Below the pieces are notes generated by a model that ran no database searches, was not told where the DNA came from, and saw nothing but the letters and a program-made list of their open reading frames with translations. This document shows positions 11,135 to 23,065 of a DNA stretch of 64,000 nt, one piece after another. A program made the translations under genes and the position numbers. Each line of letters begins with the position of its first letter. Position 1 is the stretch's first letter. The stretch lies in contig OZ021724.1 of assembly GCA_963978545.1 (NCBI GenBank), forward strand, positions 103,396,023 through 103,460,022, in the 5' to 3' direction. The DNA comes from Linyphia triangularis (taxonomy: Eukaryota > Arthropoda > Arachnida > Araneae > Linyphiidae).

Positions 11135-11905
11135 TGTTGCGTGTAAGGGTTCGAAAGATTTGAAGCCAAAGCAGATCAAAACTTGCAGAAATTTATTCCG
11201 ATATAACTCTTCACAGATTCCTTTACAACTCCAGAAATTCTCATTCTAGTAGACAGAATACAGCTCTATACACAACAATAGAGCACGAAACAGCAGTTAA
11301 AAACTTGACAACACAACTGCTAAAATCGCTGCAAAAGACAATGCAATACAGTTCGCTTTAGAACTACTCTGAATGCTCACTGAGACTCAGTATCTCAACT
11401 CAGTAATTCCAGTCAACTCACGGACTCAACCAGCTCAGTGACTCAACTAACTGACTAACCTCGTCAACTACTACTCACGGCTGGTCTTATATAGGGGAGG
11501 GGAACTTTCGTGAATCTTCCAGAGATAGACATATGGAGAACTTTCCAGATCGTAGTCGAAAAGTCCTATACATGTACATGGGGACCGAAAATGTTGCCAA
11601 ATGGTCGCCAAGTTTGGTGACAGTTGGCGATTTCTCGCCAAATTTGGCGACAAAAATTAGTCGCCAAAACCTTCGCGTCAATTTGGTGAGATTGCCATTA
11701 CCATAATGTTAAATGCCCTGCTCCTTGTAAAACTCGCTTCCCAGCGTTACCTCTGTAAAACTCGTTATCAAGCATTAAGACACACATTGCAGGAAAGCAA
11801 ACTAACGACGAACTATTGCACTGCCTTATGCAAAATGTACATAAATTTTCCTATTTACAAAATTAGCACTACGAAATATTTACAATTATACAAAAATTCG
11901 TAACA
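11135..11905 (-). mobile_element. Solo LTR, copy 1
   Basis: On the minus strand it runs TGTTACG...GCAACA and is bounded by a perfect 4-bp TSD, ATAT (11131-11134 and 11906-11909). It holds a CTATATAAG TATA box (near 11490) and an AATAAA signal (near 11193) in the order U3-R-U5. The relative at 20536-21214 is in the opposite orientation. No internal region (gag-pol) lies next to either copy, so each is a solo LTR left by LTR-LTR recombination. The 4-bp TSD fits Gypsy or BEL groups; this assignment is inference. Confidence 0.88.
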
Positions 11906-11909
11906 ATAT

Positions 11910-12494
11910 ATTCAACCAATTACCCCATACTTTCTATACTTTTATGTCAGAGTATGATAAGTCATTTTCAGTATGATTCACAATTTCATCATTAAAATAA
12001 CAGAATAAGTTTTCTTGTATTGTGAACTTCTCTTCTGATTACCACTATACTGAACAGATCTAATTCATCGTCCTCAACATTTATGCCTCACCAAAGACAT
12101 TCATTCAGGTCCCCTATCCAATAATTACATTCATTGGTCTCCATTTAAGTCAACGGGCTTTTTAAGAGAGAGTACATGTCAGTACTCCCTTTTAGGAATT
12201 AGAGATAATCCCTATTCCCTCACGGAATTATCTCGATCCCCCCCCCCCCTCAATGTCGAAATGTGGGAGTCGAGATAGCAACTCATTCTTTTAATCGTCG
12301 GTGATTGAGCGAATGATTGAAGTTCGAAAATCCCGCGTCTCGGTGATTGCAGTTGTTAAGTTGACGACTCGTTTTCGGTAAATGGCACGTTTAATGTAGG
12401 TCGCCCATATCCGGTCATTTCACTTAGTTGACGTGTTCGCCGGCTAAGGTTCTTTTTCGAAAGGGGATAATGGCTTCTTTTGTGTGTGACCGTT
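11910..12494. other. GC-richer, CpG-containing island, no gene seen
   Basis: Within AT-rich surroundings, about 12240-12470 is richer in GC and CpG, preceded by a run of about a dozen C. No open frame of note. It could be a single-copy regulatory segment; nothing here proves it. Confidence 0.3.
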
Positions 12495-13690
12495 GGGAAG
12501 ATTGGGGTTGAAGTTTAGGTTTTGAAGAAGTTTGGGTTGAGGATACATTCGATTGTTGGAATTTTTTTAGAGCTGGGCATAGTGGATTTTAGAAAAGTTG
12601 AGGTCAAGATTTTTTGGCCCAAAAGTCATCAATTTTTAATTGTTAATAACTTGATTATAATAAGTAGGAATTGTAATTGGGGAATTGTTTAATTTGCCTT
12701 TAGGAAGATTGGGTTGAAGTATAGGTTTGAAGAAGTTTGGGTTAGGTTGGGATACATTCGATTGTTGGAATTCTTTTAGAGCTGGGAATAGTGGATCTTA
12801 GAAAAGTTGAGGTCAAGATTTTTTGGCACAAAAGTCATTGATTTTTAATTGTTAATAACTTGATTATAATAAGTAGGAATTGTAATTGGGGAATTGTTTA
12901 ATTTGCCTTTGGAAAGATTGGGGTGAGGTGTAGGTTTGAAGAAGTTTGGATTGGGATACATTCGATTGTTGGAATTCTTTTAGAGCTGGGAATAGTGGAT
13001 TTTAGAAAAGTTGGGGTCAAGATTTTTTGACACAAAAGTCATTAATTTTTAATTGTTAATAACTTGATTATAATAAGTAGGAATTGTAATAGGGGAATTG
13101 TTTAATTTGCCTTTGGGAAGATTGGGGTGAGGTGTAGGTTTGAAAAAGTTTGGGTTGGGATACATTCGATTGTTGGAATTCTTTTAGAGCTGGGAATAGT
13201 GGATTTTAGAAAAGTTGGGGTCAAGATTTTTTGACACAAAAGTCATTGATTTTTAATTGTTAATAACTTGATTATAATAAGTAGGAATTGTAATAGGTGA
13301 ATTGTTTAATTTGCCTTTGGGAAGATTGGGGTGAGGTGTAGGTTTGAAAAAGTTTGGGTTGGGATACATTCGATTGTTGGAATTCTTTTAGAGCTGGGAA
13401 TAGTGGATTTTAGAAAAGTTGGGGTCAAGATTTTTTGACACAAAAGTCATTGATTTTTAATTGTTAATAACTTGATTATAATAAGTAGGAATTGTAATAG
13501 GGGAATTGTTTAATTTGCCTTTGGGAAGATTGGGGTGAGGTGTAGGTTTGAAAAAGTTTGGGTTGGGATATTTGATAGTTGAAATGCCTTAAGAGCTGTG
13601 AATAGAAGATTTTAGTAAAGTTGAGATCATGATTTTTGGCACAACAATTATAAATTTTTAATGGTTAATTTCTTGACTCTTTTAATTTGG
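12495..13690. repeat. ~205-bp tandem repeat array, main block
   Basis: Units begin GGGAAGATTGGGG-like at 12495, 12702, 12911, 13115, 13319 and 13523, with spacings 207, 209, 204, 204 and 204. Units 4-6 are nearly identical while the outer units drift, the usual pattern of array homogenisation. The sixth unit diverges half-way and is then broken by SINE insertions; a degenerate unit resumes at 14107. No coding potential. Confidence 0.95.
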
Positions 13691-13866
13691 TTGGATGTAT
13701 TCAAATTATCTATCACCGTCAACAATACGACGGCTATAATGCGCCGATACATTCGTCATTAGACAAGCCAACATATATTTACAAACACTCAGCCTAACAT
13801 GGGACTCTAACCCTCAACCTCGCTGCCTAGAAGCTATCGCGCTAACCACTATACCGTTTGGTCGGC
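13691..13866 (-). mobile_element. SINE-A copy 2
   Basis: Same head, body and tail as the other SINE-A copies on the minus strand. Perfect 12-bp TSD CTTTTAATTTGG at 13679-13690 and 13867-13878. Inserted in the degenerate end of the tandem array. Confidence 0.92.
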
Positions 13867-13890
13867 CTTTTAATTTGGAATTGTAATAGG

Positions 13891-14072
13891 TTGGTTGGTT
13901 GTTTTCTAGATTATCTGGCACCGTCAGCAACACGAGGGCTATAATCCTTTGAAACATTCGTCATTTGACAAGCCATCATACACTTACAAACACCCATGTC
14001 TAACACGGGACTCGAACCCACAACCTCTCGGTCTAGAAGCTAGTTCGCTAACCACTATACCGTTTGGTAGGC
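13891..14072 (-). mobile_element. SINE-A copy 3
   Basis: Minus-strand SINE-A with a perfect 13-bp TSD GAATTGTAATAGG at 13878-13890 and 14073-14085. Its left TSD starts at the last base of the right TSD of copy 2, so the two SINEs landed about 12 bp apart in the original array. Confidence 0.92.
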
Positions 14073-14285
14073 GAATTGTAATAGGGGAATTGATTTATAT
14101 GCAGTTGGGAAGATTGGGGTGAGGTTTAGGTTTGAAGAAATTTGGGTTGGGATATTCGATTGTTGAAATGCCTTAAAAGCTGCGAATTTTGGATTTTAGT
14201 AAAGTTGAAATCATGATTTTTAGCATAATTATAAATTTTTAATCCTTGATTTTTTTACTCTTTAAGTAGTAATTGTTATAGGGGT
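14073..14285. repeat. ~205-bp tandem array, final degenerate unit
   Basis: After the SINEs the array resumes with the GGGAAGATTGGGGTGAGG start at 14107 and then decays into AT-rich sequence by about 14285. Confidence 0.8.
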
Positions 14286-16470
14286 AATGTTAAGTTTTCA
14301 AAATTGATTAATTTTAGACAGTTAGAATACAGTATTTAATTGTTGAAAAATTACATTTTCATTTTTCTGTTTTTGAATTAATTTTTCGTTAATTAAACAG
14401 ATAATAATAATTAAATGGTTACAATTAGGATTTTTGATACTAAAATTTTATCTTTTGGATAATTAATATTGTGAGTCTTTGAATTTCTTAAGTAGTCTTC
14501 TATGGCTTTTAAACCTGGTGATTAATTTTAGATTGTTTTTGAATAGTTCGTGAAATTTCGAGTTATATAAGTAAGGTTTGTTTTTTGCTTTTTTCCAAAT
14601 TTAAATTTCAAATTAATAGAATACGGTATTTTAATTTTTGAAATATGGACTGTTGACTATTTAGTTTTGAATTTTGTCGGTTAATTGATTTGATTGTTGC
14701 TTTTGTGATTTTTTGACATTAAAATTTTATTTTTAATCATTGCTATTCTTATTTATTGACTTTTATCAAGTCGGTTTTGGGATTTGGGGATTAATTTTAG
14801 ACAACTATAGTACGGTATGTGGGTTGTTAAAATAAGGATTGTTGAATTTCCTGTTTCTGAGTTTGTCGATGGATTGAATTGATCATTGCATTTTTGATTT
14901 CTCATTATTAGTTTTGTTAATTATGAATAAGTAGTAAAGAAATGAGTTTTTTGTTTTGTTGCAAAGAGGGAAACACTTATAGATTATTTGATTTAGACAT
15001 TTCAATATGTGAGATATTGATGATTGACTCATGATATTTTTATTGTTGTGATTCATGTGTTGATTGATTTGATAGTTGAAAACTTTATTTCATGATTTTT
15101 GAAAATTTGAATTAAAATTTCTGAATTGTTGGAAATGTGATTTTTTTGTAAGAGAGATAGAGATGTGTTTTGTAGGTTTTTGTAAATTGAAATTTTTTTA
15201 TAAAATGTAAGATAATGGCACGATGATATAATCTAGACTTTTTTTTAGTGTTAGTGTTTTTAATTAATTTTCTACATGGTAAAATAAGAAAACGTTTTGA
15301 AGCTGAATATTTAAAAGTAAGCTTCCAATTAATAATTATTGAATGAATTATTTTTGTAAAAGTTTGAAATTTAAATAAAAAATTTCAGGGCTTAAATTAA
15401 TTAAAAATCATTAAAACAAAGTGTTAAAATTTTATTTCATACTTTATGTATGTCATGGACAGTGACATATATTTGATAAGTTTCATTCAGTTTTCTAATA
15501 GGCTATGCAAAATTCTCATAAATTATTTATGATCTTTTATTTGGATTTCACTTCAATGTTGATGAAGCGTTAAACAAGTTTGAAAAACGTATTAGCAAAT
15601 AATTCTGTATAAAAGATGAAATAGAAAATTATTATGGTAGTTATTAAATAAATGTGAATACAAATATATTAGCTTGTGAATTATCGATGAAATTGCTTTA
15701 TTTTATAGATTTTTTTTTTATTATTAAATTTATAAAATGTAATCGTGAAATATATTGTAATAATTTAAAAACGTATTTATTTTAAAATAAACCATAACTT
15801 AATTAAGTAATAATTAATTATGCAAAGAACTATTGAAAGTGAATAAATTTACCTGCACAGATTTTTCTCATAAGTAGTGTTTTTTTGGAAAGTCGTAAAC
15901 AGCTTGCCATAATCAAGATTTGCATTTTGTATGTCATTACCGGATTAGTAAAACATCCATCGACGGAGTTGAACTGAATGCTGATTAATTCACACACGAT
16001 ATTTATAGGTTGGTAATATCCTCCTAAATTCGAAAAATATCCAGATAAACATAACCTTTGCTATTAGTTTAAAACATGTGTTGCCGATACTATTAAATTT
16101 GTTTTATATTAATTAAAAGCTGTAATTAAAAGTAATTTCTAAATTAAAATGAAATTAAAATTTATTAGACATTTAAATTGTGTAATTTAATAAAAATTCC
16201 CAATCATAACAATATTTTACGTCAATAATTATTTTTTTTTACAAATTATTAAAAAAAAATTAAGGGGTAATTATTAATAATAATTGTTCTATACAAACCT
16301 GGAAATACACATACTGTTTAAATAAAGAACTTTAAAAAAAGTTTTAAATAGGAATCTTTTAAATTTATTGCCAAATTTTGTAGACCATTACCACTTTTTT
16401 TAGGTTCAAAACGTTTTCATAGTGTTTGAAAAAAAAAAAAAAAACTTTCATTTTTTTCCGTTGACCGATT
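14286..16470. other. Long AT-rich stretch, no feature seen
   Basis: TTTTGAATT-like low-complexity sequence, probably partly ancient decay of the adjacent array in its first kilobase. About 15890-16020 is slightly less AT-rich. No gene, hairpin or repeat could be supported. Confidence 0.5.
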
Positions 16471-16897
16471 CTTTTTTTCATCGCTAAAATTTTGATATAA
16501 TGCATTGTCAATAATAACGAGTCTACCTGCTAAGTGTCTGTTCGATCGCAAGTAGATTAATTAGTCATATGATTTCGTAGCAGAAGCTTGTTCAAAAGTG
16601 TCCTTATAGTTACAGCTCCCAAAAACTCAACAGAGTGCATTCTCATCGATTATAAATCTATCAGTAAATTTTCAACTCGATTGGACAACGAAAGCACGTT
16701 AATTAATTTTCCGAAATGGAACAGAATTGTGTGTAAAAATGGATTTTACAGACAGCTGCCAAAACTTTATAGAATGCATTGTCCTCGAAAAAGAGCCTAT
16801 CTGCAGAGTTTCGGTTCGATTGGATGACGGCAAGTGGATTTCACCGCAGAACTGCAAACAAATAAAAGCAAAGTTAATATAAAAGATTAAAAAGCAA
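16471..16897 (-). repeat. Rpt-A copy, minus strand
   Basis: Read on the minus strand it starts with CTTTTATATTAACTTTGC. The core then repeats about three times, with GTCATCCAATCG-like and GACAATGCATT-like blocks. The 79-codon plus-strand frame at 16588-16827 lies inside it and is not conserved in other copies. Confidence 0.75.
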
Positions 16898-17455
16898 ATG
16901 ACACTTTATTGAGGCAGCTCCAGACCACATCGCAATGCCGAACACTTCTACCTCAACACAGACGCTTAAACCTACCAAACTAAAAACCTCTTAAAATTAC
17001 CCATCAATCTATCAATTCCAAAACCCACCGACTCCGATCATTTCCGACACTCAATTTTTAGGAGACAGGCGATCAATGACATCCCTTTCACAAAAATCCA
17101 TCCCTAATAATCGTATTCTAAGCTTTCCTATCAAGTTTCGAGCTCCTTAAATTCAAAAATCTCAATCCTCTTACATTCATAGACTCATTTGCATAATTCG
17201 AGGGACTCCATTAGGGGGAGGGGGGGGGGGGGCTAATGCAGTAGCGAGTCCATGGACCGACGAACTAATGGTGCTAAATCATACACTTGATGCTTCCGTG
17301 GATTAAAGTGTCCTTTCTTGAGACTCTTCTCCTCTCTACCATGGATTGGGTGCCATCGCTCTTTCTTAAAAATTTTCTCCCTTTGGAGATTGGGGGACAG
17401 CTCCTTATTGTTAGAACTTCTCACACAAAGGATCCATTGGAAATGTGTTGTTGAA
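16898..17455. other. GC-mixed stretch with G homopolymer
   Basis: Contains a G-rich run near 17215-17232 and a less AT-rich segment (17230-17450) with overlapping opposite-strand frames of about 60-80 codons. The longer frame runs into the MITE at 17460. No recognisable product. Confidence 0.3.
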
Positions 17456-17508
17456 TTAAGGAGACATGATACACTTTTTCTAATATTCTTTAGTTTTGCT
17501 TATAGTCT

Positions 17509-18151
17509 GAGAGGCGAGTGCAATTTTCGGACCCCATCGAACATCATTCTGAATTGTTTATAGAAATTAGAGAAAAGTGAGTAGATTACGAATCCACTGG
17601 TCTGCCGTGGCAAAAATGGCCGAAGCTGGTCAAAAATCGACTTTTAATAAGTTGAACTAAATCCAATTGCCAAATATGTCATAACTTGCCAAATAATGAG
17701 CATTTTTTTTTTATTTGGTAACCCTCACTTTTTAATTATCAATTAAGAAGGTTGCAGACGATTCAGATATCTGGCGACCTATCTATTAAAAGGGAGCCAA
17801 GTTGGCAATAAACATTAAGTCACGGATGACGTAACTGATGTCGCCAATTTGGCTTACTTTTAAAAAATACACATTTTCCAAGCTAGAGATCAAAAATCGT
17901 TTGCCCTTTTTCTCATTGAATATCAAAATGCAGGGTTGCCAGACGAAAAAGTTTGTTCTCTTTTTGGTAAGTTGTGACATATTTGGCAATCGGATTTTAG
18001 TTCAACTCATTCCAAGTCGATTTTTGATCAGTTTCGGCCATTTTTGCCGCCACGGCAGACCAGTGGATTCCTAATCTACTCACTTTTCTCCAATCTCTTT
18101 AAAAAATCCAGAATGATGTTCGATGAGGTCCAAAAATTGCAGTCGCCTCTC
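17509..18151. mobile_element. Foldback element FB1, copy b (nested)
   Basis: Closely similar to the copy at 3090-3745 along its whole length, including the inner GTTGGCAATAAACATT / TGTCGCCAATTTGGC halves. It starts about 50 bp inside the TTAA MITE. Opposite-strand frames of 67 and 78 codons at 17786-18074 are products of the palindrome. Confidence 0.88.
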
Positions 18152-18548
18152 GGAATATTAGAATTAAACAAAATTTAGCACAAACATAGAATACATGATT
18201 TATAAGACAACAACGAAATTTGAGCAGATAATATACAATAGATAATAAATTATTGAGAAAAATGCATTAAAATCATACGAAATTTTGCCTTTATTCAAAA
18301 TTCTCCTCGCGACATAATATTTTAACTGACATAAAAGAAAAATTTGAAGTTGTTTATCAAAATATTATAAACATTTTCACGCATGATTTTATCTTTAGGG
18401 GCTATAGTTGAACAGAAATAAAATTAAAAACTTGGTGCTAGTGATTTTTCATTAAAAAAAAAAAGCACATATTCAAGCATTCCAACGTGAACCAAAAAAT
18501 AGAAAAAATGGTGTGACACAAAAAAAGCATGTGTGTATTTCTTTATAG

Positions 18549-18652
18549 ATAACACACATGTTTAGTACATTAAACACCTGATTAGCATATTACACACAAG
18601 CTTAGTACATTACACACATGCTTAGAACAATACACACATGATTAGTACATTA
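18549..18652. repeat. ~20-bp minisatellite, five units
   Basis: Degenerate units of the form ACACACATGNTTAGTACATT repeated about five times. Lies inside the host MITE between its two nested insertions. Confidence 0.85.
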
Positions 18653-18785
18653 AAAATTATTTTTACGAAATATTAGGTGGATTTATCAAAAAATGAACTG
18701 CAAGGAGCTTTACTAACAACGTAAAATGCGAAAAAGCAAAATTGAGAAAAATGTATTTTTAACTTTTGCCAACAAGTGTGCAATA

Positions 18786-19371
18786 TAGAGGCCGGCGATA
18801 TATCGATACTTTAAAAGAAATATCAAATTAAATTATCGATAAAAGTCATCGATATATCGATATTTTCAAACATTTTTAGTTTTTTAATGATTGTTTTGTA
18901 GTTCTATGTGTTTTTTAGATTTTCTTTATTCCTTTTTCAAAAACTTCAAAACTAAAGTTTGGACTTGGCTGAAAGACATTTAAAATGACACCAATATTCA
19001 ATATTTTGCCATACACTTCCTAATCACGGGGGACAACTGAAGGTGGATATATATATATATATTATGAAAATTAGTTAGTTTATTAGTTTTTATTTATTAA
19101 AATTATTAGTTTTTCTTAAAAATACCGCACCAATTAAGCGAAAATATAACTTTTTCTTTTGTAATTGATCTATTTCAGTTGGAAAAGTCGTCACCTCACA
19201 AAAAGCAATCATGAAAAGAAGAAATTTGCCCCGAAAAACTTCGTTTCCGGCAAAATTGAAAAACAAATAAAAAAAATTTCATGCATCGATATATCGATAT
19301 TTTATCGATATTTTTTTTTAATGCAAGGATATAGTATCGATATTTATTTTGATCGATATTTCCGACATTTA
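18786..19371 (+). mobile_element. Non-autonomous hAT-type element rich in TATCGATA
   Basis: A perfect 8-bp TSD, GTGCAATA, flanks it at 18778-18785 and 19372-19379. The left terminus TAGAGGCCGGCGATATATCG pairs imperfectly with the right terminus (reverse complement TAAATGTCGGAAATATCG). An 8-bp TSD plus a short TAGAG-like end is the hAT signature. Both subterminal regions carry clusters of ATCGAT/TATCGATA, which could be transposase binding repeats. No transposase frame; the 71-codon frame at 19165-19380 crosses the right end. Confidence 0.85.
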
Positions 19372-19550
19372 GTGCAATAGGTTAAAATAGTTAGTTAAAA
19401 TAAAGATTTTATCACTTAAAATCATCGGATTTCAAAAATCCAAACGAGAAGATAAAGCTAGTAACGCCAACAATTTTTATAAAACTAAAACAAAAAACGT
19501 CATGTTTGGTGATATTTTTGTAGTTTCAGTGTCCCATGTTCCCTTAAGAT

Positions 19551-19975
19551 GATATTCTATTAGAGATCATTTCCTATACTCGCTATGTTACACTCTTCTA
19601 GCCCAGTGCATTTAGAAACTACTTTATAAAAAAACAAATGAAATATGGGGAGTAGGTACGAAAATGTTCACTTAATGAAATGACATAAATTAAAAACTCG
19701 AAATGAGTGTCGAATATATTTTATTTTATATTTGAAATCTTTACGTCAATGCAATGCAAAGGATTCCCCTGGTTTTATCTTTTGCAATTTTAATTTTCAT
19801 TTATAATAGATATATCATTAAATGAAAACAATTTATGTCATTTCATTAGGTGAACGTTTTCGTACCTACTTACGAAATGTCATTGTTTAATTGAAAATAG
19901 TTTCGAAAAAATGCACTGGGTTAGAAGATTTTAACATAGCGAGTATTGGAAATGATTTTTACTAGGATTTCCTCT
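19551..19975. mobile_element. Inverted-repeat element, family unknown
   Basis: Arms at about 19551-19690 and 19830-19975 pair with moderate mismatches; shared blocks include ATCATTTCC, ACTCGCTATGTTA, CCCAGTGCATT and CGTACCTAC. A loop of about 140 bp separates them. The palindromic tendency continues weakly to about 20170 (CTTCCAAGTA near 19998 against its complement near 20140). No clear TSD, so boundaries are approximate. Confidence 0.7.
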
Positions 19976-20170
19976 GAAAGGGTTTAGTTGGTACTTCCAA
20001 GTAAGGTTTCTGCGCCAAGAATGGTTTACATGAAACCGCGCTAAATTATGGCAACCATAGGCAGTTTACTTGTTATTAAAGAATGGCGGCTGCTGCCATT
20101 TATTGGCGAAAATCAACGTGGTGCAGAATCCGTACTGTACTTGGAAGTTTTACCTATATTTTATATACTG

Positions 20171-20535
20171 TCAACGGACTACTTTAAAGGAAAAGTTTCT
20201 TATTTTCATACAGAAATTATTCTATTGCTACCAACTTTTGTAAATTCCTGTAAAGAGTAAAAATATTTCGTGAATCGTTTTTCTTTGTTTCCATTCAATG
20301 AATTTCATATAAAAAAGAACCTTTATTACTATTGAAAATGTGTATTAATTTCATCCGCGGACTTATTTCTATATACGTTTTTGGATCACCATTCCATTAC
20401 ATCAAGATTTATGACCAACAACAAAATACCATACAAATAAATTCAAATTGTAAACAGGAAAATTAGATTTATTTTATTTACTTATTTTTAGAAAGGATAT
20501 CCATAAAATTAATTGCTCTTAGATGAAATATATAG
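20171..20535. other. No feature supported
   Basis: AT-rich. The 70-codon plus-strand frame at 20048-20260 overlaps the tail of the weak palindrome and shows no known domain. Confidence 0.4.
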
Positions 20536-21214
20536 TGTTACGAATTTCTTTATATTTGTAAATACTTCGTAGTATTAATTATGTAAAAAGGAAAATTTAT
20601 GTACATTTCGCATAAGGCAGTACAAGAGTTTGTCTTTACTTCGCTTTCCTGCAATGCGTCTCTTAATGCTTGAAAACGAGTTTTACAGAGATAATGCTGG
20701 AAAATGAGTTTCACAAGGAGAAGGCCATTTAACATTATGGTTAATAGCAATCTCGCCAAGTTGTCGACGGTTTTGGCTACTAATTTTGGTCGCCAAACTT
20801 GGCGACCATTTGGCGACGCTTTCGGTCCCCATTTACCTGTATAGGGCTTTTCGACTGCAATCGGTCCCCATGGAAAATTCTCCAAATTTCTATCTCTAGA
20901 AGATTCGCAAAGGAAGCTTTCCTATATAAGGCCAATAGTGAGTTGAGTTAGTGAGTTAGTTGTCTCTCAGCGAGCTTTCAGAGTAGTTCCGAAAGTGAAC
21001 TGTATTGCATTGTCTTTGGCGACGATTTTAACAGTTGTGTATCTAGCTTTTAACTGCTGTTTGTGCTCCATTGTTGTGTAAAGAGCTGTATTGAGTCTAT
21101 TAGAATGGGAAGTTCTGGAGTTGTTAAAGAATCTGCGAATTGTTAAATTGGAATAAATTTCTTCAAGTTTTAATCTGCTTTGGCTTCAAATCTTTCGAAC
21201 CCATACACACAACA
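20536..21214 (+). mobile_element. Solo LTR, copy 2
   Basis: Runs TGTTACG...CACAACA with flanks ATAG (20532-20535) and ATAT (21215-21218), one mismatch from a 4-bp TSD. It carries a CTATATAAGG TATA box near 20920 and an AATAAA signal near 21152. It is related to the minus-strand copy at 11135-11905, sharing the GGTCCCCAT, TTGGCGACC and CATAAGGCAGT blocks. A 111-codon minus-strand frame inside it (20550-20885) is antisense to the LTR and is rejected as a gene. Confidence 0.88.
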
Positions 21215-21218
21215 ATAT

Positions 21219-23065
21219 AAAAAAAGACATTTATAATGATTTTTTTTAAATTTTATTTTAATGAAAGTACAAATGTCTATTTTAAATACAGAAAAATTAA
21301 CTCCCTTTTGTGTGCCATATCCTGAGAAAAATAACGTTAATTTTCAATTCATCACAATCAGCATATATAGTTTCAATCTCTTTTGAAGTGTACGTACTTC
21401 TTCCTAAAGCGATTTCGATTGCAATTTGTGAATGTCCCCTTGGCTCTTCCATCAGTTTAGTCCACGGTGTTGCTCCAAGATGCGCTCCTCTATGGATAAT
21501 TCGCCAAATACTGCTGTGCTTATAGACGGATTCTGAATAAACAGGGTGATTATATCCACTTAGTCAATGTGAGGCATGATTAAGATACAATTGGGTACTA
21601 TGTATTCATGTTGAGTCCTTGTTTATTAAAACTAGAGGTTAGAGTATATATATAAGTAGAGCTTAGGTATGTTAAAATTGCAAAGTTTGGCTATGCGTTT
21701 ACTGTTTTGTAAACAATCTTATAGTAGGAGAACTAGCTTACAGTGTGTCAGATCATATTCTTGTAATATAATAGGTATATAATATTTATGTGTATAGTAG
21801 GATTGTATGTTATGGTATTTATTTGATATTTTATTGAAATTGTTTAAAATAATTTATTCAGCATTTACACATCGTGGTAGTTTTAAATTTGTTTCATAAG
21901 TAATTTTTCAAATTTCGCCATTTTCATTAATAATTAAAGTAATAATGCTGAGTGAAGTTTTATTTTGGAATTTAGAAAAGTCTAAAGTTTCTAGTTTGAA
22001 AGAAATTTCTTAAAGTGTACGAAAAGGCATTTCAATTTAAAATTTAACTCATAACTTGTTTAATTGTACTTAATATTTAGCATGTTCATTTTACAATTAT
22101 ATAAACATGTTTTTTTTTTTTTTTTTTTTTTTCTTTTCAAAAACGTTTATTTCAAGTTTGGTTTGACAACAAAACTCATTAGAAAAAATACGCTTACAAG
22201 AGTTACTGTTAAATGAATCAATATCGTTAGGAAAATTTTATTTATAAATTTAAAGAAAATTTTTTTGAATACCAAAGTTTTTAGGTCCCTACATTTAATC
22301 AAATGCTCTTGAAATTTTAATTTTATATTAAAAAAAACTGCATTATAAAATCTGAAAAAAAACTTTACTTTTAAAAACTCAACCAAAATTTAACCTAAAT
22401 ATGATTATAATACACTATGTTTTATGTCTAACTATTTATTCCAAAAAAAAAATCTGATTTTCAAATTTGCATCAGTTTTATACTACCATCACTTTTCAAA
22501 TTAAAGCAATTTACAAAAAACAACAAACACACAACAACAATAATGAAATAGAGATATATTTAAAACTTTGACACAAACAACAATGCTTTGATTACTAATA
22601 AACTATTCATACAATACATATTTAAAATAGCTAATAATTAAGCTTACTTCAACACAGTTGTTAATCAGTAAAGAGTTTCACAATTGTAATTCTAATTTGT
22701 CATATTCACATTCAGAATATTGAAAACATCACTACTTCCAAAAAGGTACTACTCAATACTGTTGTTATTTTTAAGTATATTGATGTACTTAAAGTTTTCT
22801 ATAACATAAAGAGCCTCACCTGAGTAACTAACGTTTTCTGTTGCAGTGGAAAGACATGTTCATTTTCTATGAGAATGCCAGGAGAAAAATTAACGTTATA
22901 AGCTTTGGACGCCAATTTTCAGCATAGATCCCCCCTAATCTAAATGTACGAGTTTTGTTACCATAGCGACAGCCAACGACTAGACTATCTGGCAGGAGCT
23001 ATTTTCATGATAGACTGACATTAAGCTATCTGATTTATGAAAAATGGTCACTGCGCCTAGAATAA
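21219..23065. other. AT-rich, no gene supported
   Basis: Contains a T homopolymer at 22110-22132 and poorly structured AT-rich sequence. At about 22820-22860 a CTCACCTGAG block and a TTTTCTGTTGCAG acceptor-like motif occur, but no open frame extends from them. About 22900-23020 is less AT-rich. Short frames at 21310-21525 and 22147-22386 have no recognisable domain. Confidence 0.4.

Larger units (their letters stand above)
17460..19543 (+). mobile_element. TTAA-flanked MITE hosting two nested transposons
   Basis: The left end GGAGACATGATACAC pairs with the right end (reverse complement GGGAACATGGGACAC, 11 of 15). TTAA lies at 17456-17459 and 19544-19547. Termini resemble the element at 7315-8028. 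Subtracting the foldback element (17509-18151) and the hAT element (18786-19371) leaves about 850 bp, near the usual size of this class. Confidence 0.78.

Noticed and set aside
18540..18655. CRISPR-like array (five ~20-bp repeats)
   Set aside because: Units are contiguous with no spacers and degenerate; the context is a eukaryotic repeat region.
20550..20885. 111-codon minus-strand frame
   Set aside because: Antisense within a solo LTR; a related frame is not maintained in the other LTR copy.
22815..22860. Splice-acceptor-like TTTTCTGTTGCAG with an upstream inverted donor
   Set aside because: No open frame or partner signal follows; such motifs are common by chance in T-rich sequence.
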